Shown: piece by piece, positions 36,132 through 44,357 of the stretch
Layout of the letters: every line of letters starts with the position of its first letter
Position numbering within the stretch: position 1 is the stretch's first letter
Origin: Candidatus Cloacimonadota bacterium
Lineage (GTDB): Bacteria; Cloacimonadota; Cloacimonadia; Cloacimonadales; JAJBBL01
Assembly (NCBI GenBank): GCA_019429305.1
Contig: JAHYIR010000005.1
Coordinates: 1 to 64,000 of the forward strand
Direction: 5' to 3'
Length of the DNA: 64,000 nucleotides
Position numbers and translations under genes: made by a program
The notes under the pieces: generated by a model
Told to the model about the DNA's origin: nothing
Databases searched by the model: none
Seen by the model: the letters and a program-made list of their open reading frames with translations, nothing else

Positions 36132-36977
36132 TTATTCTTCGATAAGCTTCTTTACGAAGTTGGGGAGGCAGAAAGCTCCTTGATGAATTCTATCATTATA
36201 ATAAGAAAGTGACAGAGCATCGCTATTATATCGTTCTTGCTGAAAATTCTCTTCCGGATCGTACTTTTTGCTACCCATTGAGAAAGACCAGAGTCCTGAG
36301 GGATATGTCGGGATGTTTGCCAGATAGAGTTTAGATAAGGGAAAAAGATATTTAAAGTCTTTCATAACTGTTGGAATTACTTCAGCAAAATGCTTGATAA
36401 AGGGAGTTTCCGATTGAGTTGTCAGGATTCCGTCATCATTCAAAACTTTATGACAAGCTCGATAAAAATCTATATGAAATAACCCTTCTGCAGGCCCTAT
36501 AGGATCAGTTGAATCGATCAAGATCAGATCAAACTTTTCCTCTGTCTCATTTACATAAGCAATACCATCAGTGATGATTACTTCTGCTTTGGAGGAGTTA
36601 AAGCCACTCGCTACATGAGGGAAAAATTCCTTGGAAGCAGCCATGACCATCTTATCTATCTCGACTAATACAGCTCTTTTAACTGCTGAATGTTTGACTA
36701 CTTCACGTAAAGTACCACCGTCACCACCCCCGATGATCAAAACTTTTTCAGGATTAGGGTGGGAGTATAGTGAAGGGTGTGCCAACATCTCATGATAAAC
36801 AAATTCATCACGCTCAGTTAACATAACCAAACCATCCAGCAACATAACTCTTCCATAGTCAGGAGTATCGATGATCATTAATTCCTGATACGGGCTTTTT
36901 GCAGATAGTAGTGTCTGAGTGACTTTTAAGGTCAACCCGGAGCTTTTAGTATGTTTTTCAGTAAACCATAAATCCAT
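36132..36977 (-). CDS. speE: Spermidine synthase / aminopropyltransferase
   Basis: A 281-residue aminopropyltransferase that uses decarboxylated S-adenosylmethionine. Family elements are LWFTEKHTKSSGLTL at the N-terminus, YHEMLAHPSLYSHPNP, IGGGDGGTLREVVKH for the nucleoside site, and LILIDSTDPIGPAEGLF with the catalytic Asp. Order in the operon (speD, pdaD, speE, speB) supports polyamine synthesis. The acceptor could be putrescine or agmatine; sequence alone does not decide. Confidence 0.93.
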   Translation of the reverse strand: MDLWFTEKHTKSSGLTLKVTQTLLSAKSPYQELMIIDTPDYGRVMLLDGLVMLTERDEFVYHEMLAHPSLYSHPNPEKVLIIGGGDGGTLREVVKHSAVKRAVLVEIDKMVMAASKEFFPHVASGFNSSKAEVIITDGIAYVNETEEKFDLILIDSTDPIGPAEGLFHIDFYRACHKVLNDDGILTTQSETPFIKHFAEVIPTVMKDFKYLFPLSKLYLANIPTYPSGLWSFSMGSKKYDPEENFQQERYNSDALSLSYYNDRIHQGAFCLPNFVKKLIEE

Positions 36978-36998
36978 AACTCACTCCTCAAAGAGCTT

Positions 36999-37466
36999 TT
37001 AATACCAAAGAACGATCCCGGCAAAGACAGTAGCAATTGATTCAACTTTGATTGATACAACAACAGATTTGATATCTTTCAGCTTGCGGTTACGGTAAAG
37101 AAAACCCTCTGTTACCATATCACGGGCAAATTTTTCTACATATTCGGGTTCACGTGCTGCTGAATACTCCATGATCAACCCGGGAAGAGAGTCATCTTCC
37201 GGTATGCCGATAGCTACGGAAGCTGAGATTATTTCACCGGGATTTTCTGAAGTATAACTCGCATAAGCTGTAGGGATCAATGCTCCGCCGGGTAATTTAA
37301 CGGGCTCTATCTCTCGACAGGAAGGGGGAACAATACTGCTCAATCTAATGAGATTAGTATCACCAATACCGGCATTAATAATGGCTTTATCAAATGAGTT
37401 TAGTTTTGTAATTCCTTCTGATGCGCCTTTAGCAAAGAAGTATTTATCTGGTGTTCTGACCATCAT
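36999..37466 (-). CDS. pdaD: Pyruvoyl-dependent arginine decarboxylase
   Basis: It makes agmatine from arginine with a self-generated pyruvoyl group. Starting at the ATG at 37466, just after the speD stop, the protein has 155 residues, the usual size. The self-cleavage site is Ser43-Ser44 in IRLSSIVPP, preceded by GIGDTNL. PGGALIPTAYA and the C-terminal SIATVFAGIVLWY strand are also conserved. An upstream TTG at 37490 inside speD is a weaker start. The next Met codon, 37463, is equally possible. The enzyme type is best known from archaea and Chlamydiae. Confidence 0.92.
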   Translation of the reverse strand: MMVRTPDKYFFAKGASEGITKLNSFDKAIINAGIGDTNLIRLSSIVPPSCREIEPVKLPGGALIPTAYASYTSENPGEIISASVAIGIPEDDSLPGLIMEYSAAREPEYVEKFARDMVTEGFLYRNRKLKDIKSVVVSIKVESIATVFAGIVLWY

Positions 37467-37471
37467 CGCTG

Positions 37472-37906
37472 TTAATTGCCTGCACTGCAATATTTATGAT
37501 CTATTTCATCAGGAGCAATCTCACTCTCCGGTTTATGAAGCAGCTTCTTGTCTCCTATTTCGAAGAGACCTCTCTTCAGCTCCATGTTACTAGATTGTAA
37601 AGATTCGAACTGTTCTTCTAAATACTTATAAATAACCCAAGGGTCTATAGTTTCACCGCAGGTAAAGATATCTACGGCTGCATAATTGTATTCAGGCCAT
37701 GTATGAATAGCTACATGAGATTCGGCTATAACAACTACTCCGCTCACACCAAAGGGGCTAAACTCATGGAAGGTATGACGGACTATGGTTGCTTTTGCCT
37801 TAGTACAGGCCGTCAACATTGCTGCTTCTATTTTTTTGACATCCTTGAGGATGTCGGCATTGCACTTGTAGAACTCAACGAGTATTTGGCGTCCTAAAGC
37901 TTGCAT
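37472..37906 (-). CDS. speD: S-adenosylmethionine decarboxylase proenzyme (prokaryotic class)
   Basis: It supplies aminopropyl groups for polyamine synthesis. The 144-residue proenzyme self-cleaves at Ser63 in AESHVAIHTWPE, giving a pyruvoyl alpha chain. The conserved HTFHEFSPFGVSGVVV lies upstream, and VDIFTCGETIDPW carries the catalytic Cys. A strong SD (AAGGAGG) precedes the start. It leads the polyamine operon; a 42-codon leader ORF ends 100 bases upstream. Confidence 0.95.
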   Translation of the reverse strand: MQALGRQILVEFYKCNADILKDVKKIEAAMLTACTKAKATIVRHTFHEFSPFGVSGVVVIAESHVAIHTWPEYNYAAVDIFTCGETIDPWVIYKYLEEQFESLQSSNMELKRGLFEIGDKKLLHKPESEIAPDEIDHKYCSAGN

Positions 37907-38006
37907 TTTTACCTCCTTAATTTTTAGATACTGGTCTTAGGTTAACGATCTGGGAAATGATAGTTTAACTATCGTCAATAAGCAGTAAATAAACGAGTTA
38001 TGAGGC

Positions 38007-38135
38007 CTAACTCAATCTGGAGGTAAAAGCGCAAACTTCTACCAAGAACACCTCTCTGTTTTTGCAAATATGGGAGTCGATATAATACAGGTACAAGTTT
38101 GTAACTACATGATTTTTCAATAAGTTAATCTTCAT
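38007..38135 (-). CDS. Candidate 42-residue leader ORF upstream of speD
   Basis: An ATG at 38135 is preceded by GGGAGG at 8-base spacing. The frame MKINLLKNHVVTNLYLYYID and onward runs 42 codons to TAG at 38007. It ends about 100 bases before speD on the same strand. A TTGACA box (minus strand, 38193-38188) lies 52 bases upstream. Position and SD strength suggest translation in the 5' leader of the polyamine operon. I recognise no family, and conservation is untested. The rest of the 37907-38412 gap contains GATAGTT/AACTATC near 37960 and the promoter side of the next gene. Confidence 0.4.
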   Translation of the reverse strand: MKINLLKNHVVTNLYLYYIDSHICKNREVFLVEVCAFTSRLS

Positions 38136-38412
38136 TGGTCATTACCTCCCATTTAATTTTGTGCTAATCAAAAAACTACTGCAAAAATGTCAACTACTTT
38201 TAAGCAGAATTTTTTTATTAGGTGCTACATAAGATAACAACTTTTTTTAGTCTGGCAAAATTTTTTATAGCGATGTCTTAAGCAGATCGATTTGTTCAAG
38301 TAAATATTGATAGTTTTGATTGCCTTTATCATTATCTGAACCAAAGAACCAACATTTCTTTGTTGACAAATATGCTACATCTAATGCCAAATTTAATAGG
38401 AGGTATCTGCTT

Positions 38413-40686
38413 ATGAAAACAAAGAAAATATTCCTTAGTATAGCCATATTATTCTGTTTTTCATTGGTTTATGCACAATTTGCTGGGGGAGATGGAACAT
38501 TAAATGATCCATGGCAAATATCAACTCCGAGCCAACTTGACGGAGTAAGAAACTATCTGGGTAGTGCTAATAGTGATAAACATTTTATACTGATTAACAA
38601 TATTGATTTAAATGTTCCACCTTATAATACAGGAGATGGATGGGATCGAATTGGAGATGCAGCTAATCAATTTACCGGTCATTTTGATGGAGATGATTAT
38701 GTAATTTCATTTCTATTCATAGATAGACCTACAACTTGGTATGTAGGTCTTTTTGGTTATGTTGGAGCAAGTGGTGTAATTACTAATCTTCATCTTGATT
38801 GTATAGATGTCACCGGCTATTCATCTAGTGCCGGTTTGGTTGGTAATAATGCCGGTAGTATTACGAATAGTAGTGTGGGTGGTTATGTATCAGGATATCA
38901 GGGAGTAGGAGCAATTGCCGGTGAAAATAACCTGGGTACTATCGATGGTTGTCATTCTCAAGGAACGATCTATTCTCTTGGTAACAATGGTGGTGGTTTG
39001 GTAGGACGTAATAGATTAAGCTCTACGATTATTAATAGTTACTCAACTAGTGAAGTCATCGGTATTGGCAATAACAGTTATGGTGGATTAATTGGTTGGA
39101 ATGATAGTGTTATCAGCGATTGTTATGCTACGGGAAATGTTAATGGAGCTTTGTACACCGGTGGTTTAGTCGGAAGAAATTATCGCGGTTCTATAACAAA
39201 TAGTTATGCGACTGGAAATGTAGTCAGCACAACTCATTGGATTGGTGGTTTGGTTGGGGGCAATGGAGGATTATTCGAAGCACTAATAATAGATAGTTAT
39301 GCCACTGGTGCTGTGCAAGGTAATGCCAGTGTTGGAGGCTTGGTAGGTGAGAATAACAATCATGGTATAATTACTAATTGTTATGCTTTAGGCAGTGTTT
39401 ACGGTAGTAACCAATCTACCAGTCAATTTGGAGCTGCCGGATTAGTCGGAGAACTTCGTATAGGAGCGACCGTAGAGTATTCATATTCGGTCGGTCATGT
39501 TTCTGGAAATCCGCCATTAGGTGGATTAATTGGTTATGATAGAGGTGGTACGGTTTTATTCAGTTATTGGAATACAGAGACTTCTAATCAAAATACAAGT
39601 GCCGGAGGGCTCGGTTTGACCACAGAGCAGATGGTAATGCAAAATTCTTTTCAACTCTGGGATTTTAACGATGTGTGGCAAATCATTGAGCTATTAACCT
39701 ATCCCTATCTCCAAAATAACCCACAGACACCTCCGCCCTCACCTTATACTCTATCTCTTATACTTGTTACGCCAGAATCATTTGATATTGTAGCTGAGTA
39801 TGATGAATTAGTAATTGATCAAATGATTATCCAAAATTTAAGTAATGTATCATTAACTTTCCAACTGATTTTTGACGATTTTTTAGATAGAGAAAGAGTT
39901 AGTGAGAATGAATATCGAGAAAATTGGGTTTATTTTAATCCTCAAAACGGTACGATTGAACCGGGTGAAAGTATCGAGATCGAAGTGATTTTTGATGCCA
40001 CTATCTTAGATGCGGGTATTATATATTTAGGGGCAATCATTGTTTATAACAATGTCGAAGACGATGTAAATGTACCTGTAACTATGGAAGTGCTAATGCC
40101 TGTTTTACCTGCTCCGACAAATCTTCAGGTAGATTCTCAAACCGGACTTTTTACTTGGGATGCGCCTGAACTGAACCTGTCTGGAGTAAATAGAATTGAT
40201 GACCGACAGGAGCTGATGATGTACCATATATATTTGGATGATGTGGGTATTGATACTACCGAAGAAACTTTTTATCAATTCGAAGATCTGGTTATCAATC
40301 AGGAGTACACTGCAGGAGTGCAAGCTGTATATGATATCGGTCTCTCCGAGATTGCTACAATTAGTTTTGTTTATGAAGGGGTAAATGTTGATATTCCTTT
40401 TAATACCTATACAACAGAGTTGCTCAATAATTATCCGAACCCCTTCAATCCGGAAACTACGATCTCTTTCTCACTCCAGGAATCTTCTTCTGTCTCAATT
40501 ATCATTTATGATATCAGAGGTGCCTTGATAACCAAACTTGTTGATTCAATTTTTCAATCCGGGCATCATAATGTTCTTTGGAATGGAAAAAACAACAGTG
40601 GACATTCTGTACCCAGCGGACTATACTTCTACCGAATGGAGACCGATGATTATCAAGAAACCAAGAAGATGCTGTTGTTGAAATAA
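38413..40686 (+). CDS. Secreted GLUG-repeat protein with C-terminal sorting domain
   Basis: A 757-residue surface or secreted protein. The signal peptide is KTKKIFLSIAILFCFSLVYA (2-21). Residues about 90-430 hold many GLUG-type repeats (GGLVGRN, SYATGNV, GGLIGW words). A beta-sandwich region and a fibronectin-III-like segment (PTNLQVDSQTGLFTWDAP) follow. The C-terminal 80 residues begin NYPNPFNPETTISFSL and end YQETKKMLLLK, the FlgD-like/type IX-style sorting domain typical of the FCB group. The start is set by TAGGAGG, 10 bases upstream of 38413; an open extension from 38320 has no SD. The ligand is unknown, probably adhesion. Confidence 0.88.
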   Translation: MKTKKIFLSIAILFCFSLVYAQFAGGDGTLNDPWQISTPSQLDGVRNYLGSANSDKHFILINNIDLNVPPYNTGDGWDRIGDAANQFTGHFDGDDYVISFLFIDRPTTWYVGLFGYVGASGVITNLHLDCIDVTGYSSSAGLVGNNAGSITNSSVGGYVSGYQGVGAIAGENNLGTIDGCHSQGTIYSLGNNGGGLVGRNRLSSTIINSYSTSEVIGIGNNSYGGLIGWNDSVISDCYATGNVNGALYTGGLVGRNYRGSITNSYATGNVVSTTHWIGGLVGGNGGLFEALIIDSYATGAVQGNASVGGLVGENNNHGIITNCYALGSVYGSNQSTSQFGAAGLVGELRIGATVEYSYSVGHVSGNPPLGGLIGYDRGGTVLFSYWNTETSNQNTSAGGLGLTTEQMVMQNSFQLWDFNDVWQIIELLTYPYLQNNPQTPPPSPYTLSLILVTPESFDIVAEYDELVIDQMIIQNLSNVSLTFQLIFDDFLDRERVSENEYRENWVYFNPQNGTIEPGESIEIEVIFDATILDAGIIYLGAIIVYNNVEDDVNVPVTMEVLMPVLPAPTNLQVDSQTGLFTWDAPELNLSGVNRIDDRQELMMYHIYLDDVGIDTTEETFYQFEDLVINQEYTAGVQAVYDIGLSEIATISFVYEGVNVDIPFNTYTTELLNNYPNPFNPETTISFSLQESSSVSIIIYDIRGALITKLVDSIFQSGHHNVLWNGKNNSGHSVPSGLYFYRMETDDYQETKKMLLLK

Positions 40687-40763
40687 ACAGTTCCCGAGAA
40701 TATAATCTGGGATCATTTCCTAAACTAATCTAATTCAAATATTTCCAGCTAAAAGGTAGTCTT

Positions 40764-40815
40764 TCTTTAGGCATCTATATAGTCGGATATATCCGACTAT
40801 ATAGATGCCTAAAGA
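40764..40815. repeat. 52-base perfect palindrome
   Basis: Arms of 26 bases (40764-40789 and 40790-40815) are exact reverse complements with no spacer. The half-site reads TTTAGGCATCTATATAGTCG and onward to the centre. It lies 77 bases after the GLUG-repeat gene. No T-run follows on either strand, so a simple intrinsic terminator is unlikely. The copy is single in this window. Confidence 0.9.
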
Positions 40816-40863
40816 TTAATCATTGATAGACAATAAATTAACATTTTTTTGCGTTTATGTTAG

Positions 40864-41052
40864 ATTAGAAGAAAAAGAACGACTATCTCGAAGTACATTT
40901 TGATCTTATTGGGTTTTAGTTTTTTAGGTTGTATAAAAAACAGCAGAAAGTATTTTTCAGAGCTCTCACATCCACCCGAAATTTTACATAGAGAGTGCTT
41001 GAAAGACAAACTAGTATTAGAAAGTGACTTATTTAGAGAGTGGGAAAAGTAG
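40864..41052 (+). pseudogene. Lipoprotein-like 62-codon frame lacking a normal start codon
   Basis: The frame from ATT at 40864 reads RRKRTTISKY followed by ILILLGFSFLGC, a classic basic n-region, hydrophobic core and lipobox Cys (residue 23). About 39 charged residues then lead to TAG at 41050. No ATG or GTG exists in the frame and no SD precedes the ATT. A TTG downstream would remove the basic n-region. It may be a decayed small lipoprotein gene, or use a non-standard start. The mature part matches nothing I know. The remainder of the 40687-41138 gap holds only the palindrome. Confidence 0.35.
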
Positions 41053-41138
41053 TTGTCAAATAAATTTCAGAATACTGTATAGGATGGATAATCTGAAATT
41101 GACCAACACGCTGTCCAGAGTAGCAAAAATCGTAATTA

Positions 41139-41873
41139 CTATTCCTTGGATTGGGGAATCAGTAATCCTCTTTTGAGAATAGTACTCAGTGTGAGTTTCC
41201 ATTCTTCCCATACGGTTTCATCGTTAAAGTCTCTTTCGTTGATCATGGAAATCAACGGAGCAAGATAGATAGCACTATAGCCAATTGCCAGAAGGCATTC
41301 ACGAACAGCTTCGATGGGCAGACTTACTACTTTGCCCCTGCGTACTGCCTCCAGATAAGCAATATGAAAATGCAGGTTAGCGCCCAGTGGACCCTGTTCA
41401 GAAACGTCACGTAGTGCCTTCCTGAGGTGAACTGCTCCATCGGCAATCTCGCGACGTAGTAAAGATGCCCATTGAGGGTTGTCATGCAATACGGTCATAA
41501 GGCGGATCGGTGAGTCTATCAACATTTCTTCAGGAGACTTTTCTTCGGGATTCGGACCGAAAATTACTGCCAGCATACACATTCCTTCGTACTTGAGAAC
41601 AGATTCGTAAAGATGCTCTTTGGTGGAATAATGATAATGAATCATTACCTGTTTCACTCCCGCAGCATTTGCAATATCCCTTGTACTGGCTCTTAGATAA
41701 CCATATTCTGCAAATAATCTGGTAGCTGCAATAAAAATTTTACCTTTTGGCGTGTTTGGGTCTGGAGGAGTGGGTATGGGACTTGTAAATGACTCTAATG
41801 GAATAAGGTTAGAAAAATTCTCCTGTTGCTCTTCTGGAGTAAAAGAAATATATTTGTTCATATCAGTCTTCAT
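41139..41873 (-). CDS. TetR/AcrR-family transcriptional regulator
   Basis: A 244-residue repressor. A 40-residue N-terminal extension precedes the TetR helix-turn-helix (about 42-88: IFIAATRLFAEYGYLRASTR, then IANAAGVKQVMIHYHYSTKE). The C-terminal ligand domain resembles the CecR/DUF1956 group (LHDNPQWASLLRREIADG). GGGAG lies 9 bases before the ATG. It is divergent from the ompA-type gene, with repeated 13-base words between them. The ligand is unknown. Confidence 0.88.
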   Translation of the reverse strand: MKTDMNKYISFTPEEQQENFSNLIPLESFTSPIPTPPDPNTPKGKIFIAATRLFAEYGYLRASTRDIANAAGVKQVMIHYHYSTKEHLYESVLKYEGMCMLAVIFGPNPEEKSPEEMLIDSPIRLMTVLHDNPQWASLLRREIADGAVHLRKALRDVSEQGPLGANLHFHIAYLEAVRRGKVVSLPIEAVRECLLAIGYSAIYLAPLISMINERDFNDETVWEEWKLTLSTILKRGLLIPQSKE

Positions 41874-41917
41874 TGTATTAACTCCCTTTAATTTAATTTA
41901 TGACTTAGTCTACTTAT

Positions 41918-41930
41918 ATTGTCAATCGAA
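41918..41930. promoter_or_regulatory. Single ATTGTCAATCGAA element upstream of tetR
   Basis: It matches the first seven bases (ATTGTCA) of the 13-base tandem repeats at 42124-42162. It lies 45 bases upstream of the TetR-family gene, a position suitable for autoregulation. Binding is inference. Confidence 0.3.
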
Positions 41931-42123
41931 TTAGTCAAATGAAACTGTCTTTAGTATAATCTAATTGAGTATCAAGAATAAACAAATTATTTTTTTCCTA
42001 AGCTGGTGTTAGTTCATATCACCTTTCTACACGTTATTCCCTCCCTAAAAAACGAGTATCAATATTTCATAATAAAAAATATATTTTGCTTTTGCATCGA
42101 AAAGCATTACATTATCAGGTGAC

Positions 42124-42162
42124 ATTGTCAGTTGATATTGTCAGTTGATATTGTCGACTGAA
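42124..42162. promoter_or_regulatory. Three tandem 13-base repeats upstream of the ompA-type gene
   Basis: ATTGTCAGTTGAT occurs twice in direct succession (42124-42136, 42137-42149), followed by a diverged third unit, ATTGTCGACTGAA. TCAGT and ACTGA also form an inverted pair across the array. An operator array for the divergent TetR protein is plausible. The rest of the 41874-42340 gap shows AT-rich sequence only. Confidence 0.4.
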
Positions 42163-42340
42163 ATATTAGTGATTGAATAAGGAAGTTTCAATTAGGGATG
42201 GAATAGATTCCATCATAATGTAGTGATCTTTTTTACTGTACTCATCAAACAGTAAAGTACTTTTTTAAATGATTGAGAGACCGTTGCTTTGATGACGCAA
42301 CACTCTTATGAACAAGAGTTTAAAAATGAACAGGAGGTTT

Positions 42341-43441
42341 ATGATGAACTCACTATTACGTTTTACAGTTATTGCATTGATTCTTTTCGCTTTCAGTGCA
42401 GTAAATGCTCAGCAGGAATGGCAAGAAAGGGGTTTTGGCCTTGAAATTGGTGGTGCCTATGGCGACAACCACGGAGATGACGAAAGTTGGTCTCCCCGTA
42501 TTAAAGCTAATTACCAGTTTAAGATCGCTGATCCTCTATCTACTCAAATTGGATTGAGTTATACTACTCTTCAAGGTGGTTCAGGTTACGACAAAACCAA
42601 GACACTTGCACTTGATGCCAGATTTCTTTATAGAGTGGTCAAATTGAAGCAGATGCTTCCGTTTATCTATCTTGGAGCGGGTGTAGCGAAAAACATGCAT
42701 GTAAAAGATTCCGATTTTATGCCGATAATACCTATTGGTATCGGTGTACAAACACCACTTGGAGAACAGCTTGCGCTCCAGTTCAGCGGTGGTTATACTC
42801 TAGTGCTCTCTGATGCTCTGGATGATGTTGTACGCACCGACTCAGATCTCAATCGTTTCACAAATGGGAAACACGATGGTTTTTTTGAGCTCATGATAGG
42901 CTTGTCTTTTGGTAATCCTAAAAGAAGAGAACCTGTGAAACCTGTGGAAACAACTATTATTCCTCCCAAAACAGTAACTGAGCCTCCCAAACCAGTTGTT
43001 GTCGAAAAAGAAGTTGTCGAAAAAGAAGTTGTCCCTGAATTTACTAGGAGCGATGCAGAGCAGCTTATAGCGGATGCTGTTGAAGAAGCTTTGAGAGAAC
43101 GGGGAAAACAGATTGTACTGCATGGTATTACTTTCGAATTCGACAAAGCGCAGATCAGACCGGAATCAAGACCTATATTGGAGATAGTACGTGAATCCAT
43201 GGCAGCAAATCCGGAAATAACTGTAGTTATAACGGGTCATACTGACAGTGTTGGTAACGCAGAATATAACCGTCGTTTGTCGCTGGAACGGGCACAGGCA
43301 GTCAAAGACTGGCTTATTGAAAATAACATCAGCGCCTCCAGAATGAAAGTCATTGGCAAAGGCGATGCAGAACCTACTGCCACAAATGAAACTGCAGAAG
43401 GGCGCGCTCAAAACCGCCGTGTTGAATTCATGGTTGAATAA
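42341..43441 (+). CDS. OmpA-family outer-membrane protein
   Basis: A 366-residue porin-like protein. Signal peptide: MMNSLLRFTVIALILFAFSA-type, cut near VNAQ. Residues about 25-190 form an eight-strand barrel with alternating hydrophobic residues (FGLEIGGAYGD, LSTQIGLSYTTLQGG). A Pro/Val-rich linker (PKTVTEPPKPVVVEKEVVEK) leads to the OmpA peptidoglycan-binding domain (ITFEFDKAQIRPES, TGHTDSVGNAEYNRRLS, GRAQNRRVEF). The start at 42341 follows AGGAGG; a second ATG follows at once, and an upstream frame start at 42308 lacks an SD. It anchors the outer membrane to the cell wall. Confidence 0.92.
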   Translation: MMNSLLRFTVIALILFAFSAVNAQQEWQERGFGLEIGGAYGDNHGDDESWSPRIKANYQFKIADPLSTQIGLSYTTLQGGSGYDKTKTLALDARFLYRVVKLKQMLPFIYLGAGVAKNMHVKDSDFMPIIPIGIGVQTPLGEQLALQFSGGYTLVLSDALDDVVRTDSDLNRFTNGKHDGFFELMIGLSFGNPKRREPVKPVETTIIPPKTVTEPPKPVVVEKEVVEKEVVPEFTRSDAEQLIADAVEEALRERGKQIVLHGITFEFDKAQIRPESRPILEIVRESMAANPEITVVITGHTDSVGNAEYNRRLSLERAQAVKDWLIENNISASRMKVIGKGDAEPTATNETAEGRAQNRRVEFMVE

Positions 43442-43577
43442 TGTATAAAACAGTAATAAGTAGAAGGTTTAATGTTAGACTTCGTATTCTGGAAAACCTA
43501 TTCTTTTACTGTGATTTAATCTCGGGTACAAACCGAATCTTATGTCAATGATTTTAAAAAATGTTAAGGAGTATATT

Positions 43578-43730
43578 ATGTTATGGACTATAGCTGTCGT
43601 ATTAGTGATTCTCTGGTTGCTCGGACTTGTCACTTCCTATACTGTAGGTGGGTTCGTTCACGTACTATTGGTGATTGCGATTATTGTTATCCTGATCAGG
43701 TTGATTACTGGGAAAAAACCACTCGCCTGA
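43578..43730 (+). CDS. Lmo0937-family small membrane protein
   Basis: A 50-residue protein with two hydrophobic segments: LWTIAVVLVILWLLGLV, then VHVLLVIAIIVILIRLITG. The pattern matches the lmo0937 family of tiny stress-associated membrane proteins of unknown function. The start at 43578 is chosen because AAGGAG precedes it; the frame is open to an ATG at 43542 but without an SD. Confidence 0.8.
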   Translation: MLWTIAVVLVILWLLGLVTSYTVGGFVHVLLVIAIIVILIRLITGKKPLA

Positions 43731-43856
43731 TCGTCTGAGAAATATTATCTTCACAGATATTTTAACTGGTAAAGCGAAATTTTTTATTCTCTGGTAGCAA
43801 TAAAGTTTTGTTACCAAAGCTTTACCGAAATAGAATTTTAACCAAAGGAGTTTATA

Positions 43857-44357
43857 ATGAAAAAGATGTTATTTATGGTAGTTTTACTCGTTTCTTGTGG
43901 GGCTATCTTTGCGCAGAACCCTGTTGCCGAAGGCCAGACACAGTTCAATGCAGGTTTAGGCTTTTCTAACCGTAGTGTTCCCGTTTATATTGGTTTAGAT
44001 TATGGGATACATAAAGATATCACATTAGGTGGTGAGTTATCTTTTATCTCATATCATGAAAGGTATCAACAAAATAAATATAACCATTCCGTCATCGGAA
44101 TTTCCGGTAACGCTAATTATCACTTTAATCATATCTTGAATATACCATTGGACTGGGATTTTTATATTGGTCCCAACCTTGGCTTTTACATCTGGAATTC
44201 TCCCGATGATTATCCCGGATCACGTACTTCCGGTTTAGGGTTCGGTGCTCAGATTGGCGGGCGTTACTACTTTACCGATAAATTCGGGATCAATCTTGAA
44301 TTCGGGGGTGGTAATGTTTTCTCCGGAGGCAAATTTGGTATTTCTTTGAAATTATAA
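43857..44357 (+). CDS. Small outer-membrane beta-barrel protein
   Basis: A 166-residue exported protein. The signal peptide is KKMLFMVVLLVSCGAIFA, cut before QNPVAEG. The mature part alternates polar and aromatic/hydrophobic residues in about eight strands (FNAGLGFSNRSVPVYIGLDY, ANYHFNHIL, FGAQIGGRYYFTDKFGINLE), closing with GISLKL, the terminal strand. It resembles small OmpW/opacity-type barrels. AAAGGAG precedes the ATG. It follows the OmpA and Lmo0937 genes, suggesting an envelope-stress cluster. Confidence 0.75.
   Translation: MKKMLFMVVLLVSCGAIFAQNPVAEGQTQFNAGLGFSNRSVPVYIGLDYGIHKDITLGGELSFISYHERYQQNKYNHSVIGISGNANYHFNHILNIPLDWDFYIGPNLGFYIWNSPDDYPGSRTSGLGFGAQIGGRYYFTDKFGINLEFGGGNVFSGGKFGISLKL

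Noticed and set aside
37907-38006. SAM or other riboswitch in the speD leader
   Set aside because: No conserved SAM-riboswitch core was seen; only a short GATAGTT/AACTATC palindrome with a 1-base centre.
42124-42162. CRISPR-like array in the tetR-ompA gap
   Set aside because: Units are 13 bases with no spacers; this is a tandem operator-like repeat, not CRISPR.
42793-43411. Three minus-strand frames opposite the OmpA-type gene
   Set aside because: They mirror codon bias of the plus-strand gene and are low-complexity Ser/Phe-rich.
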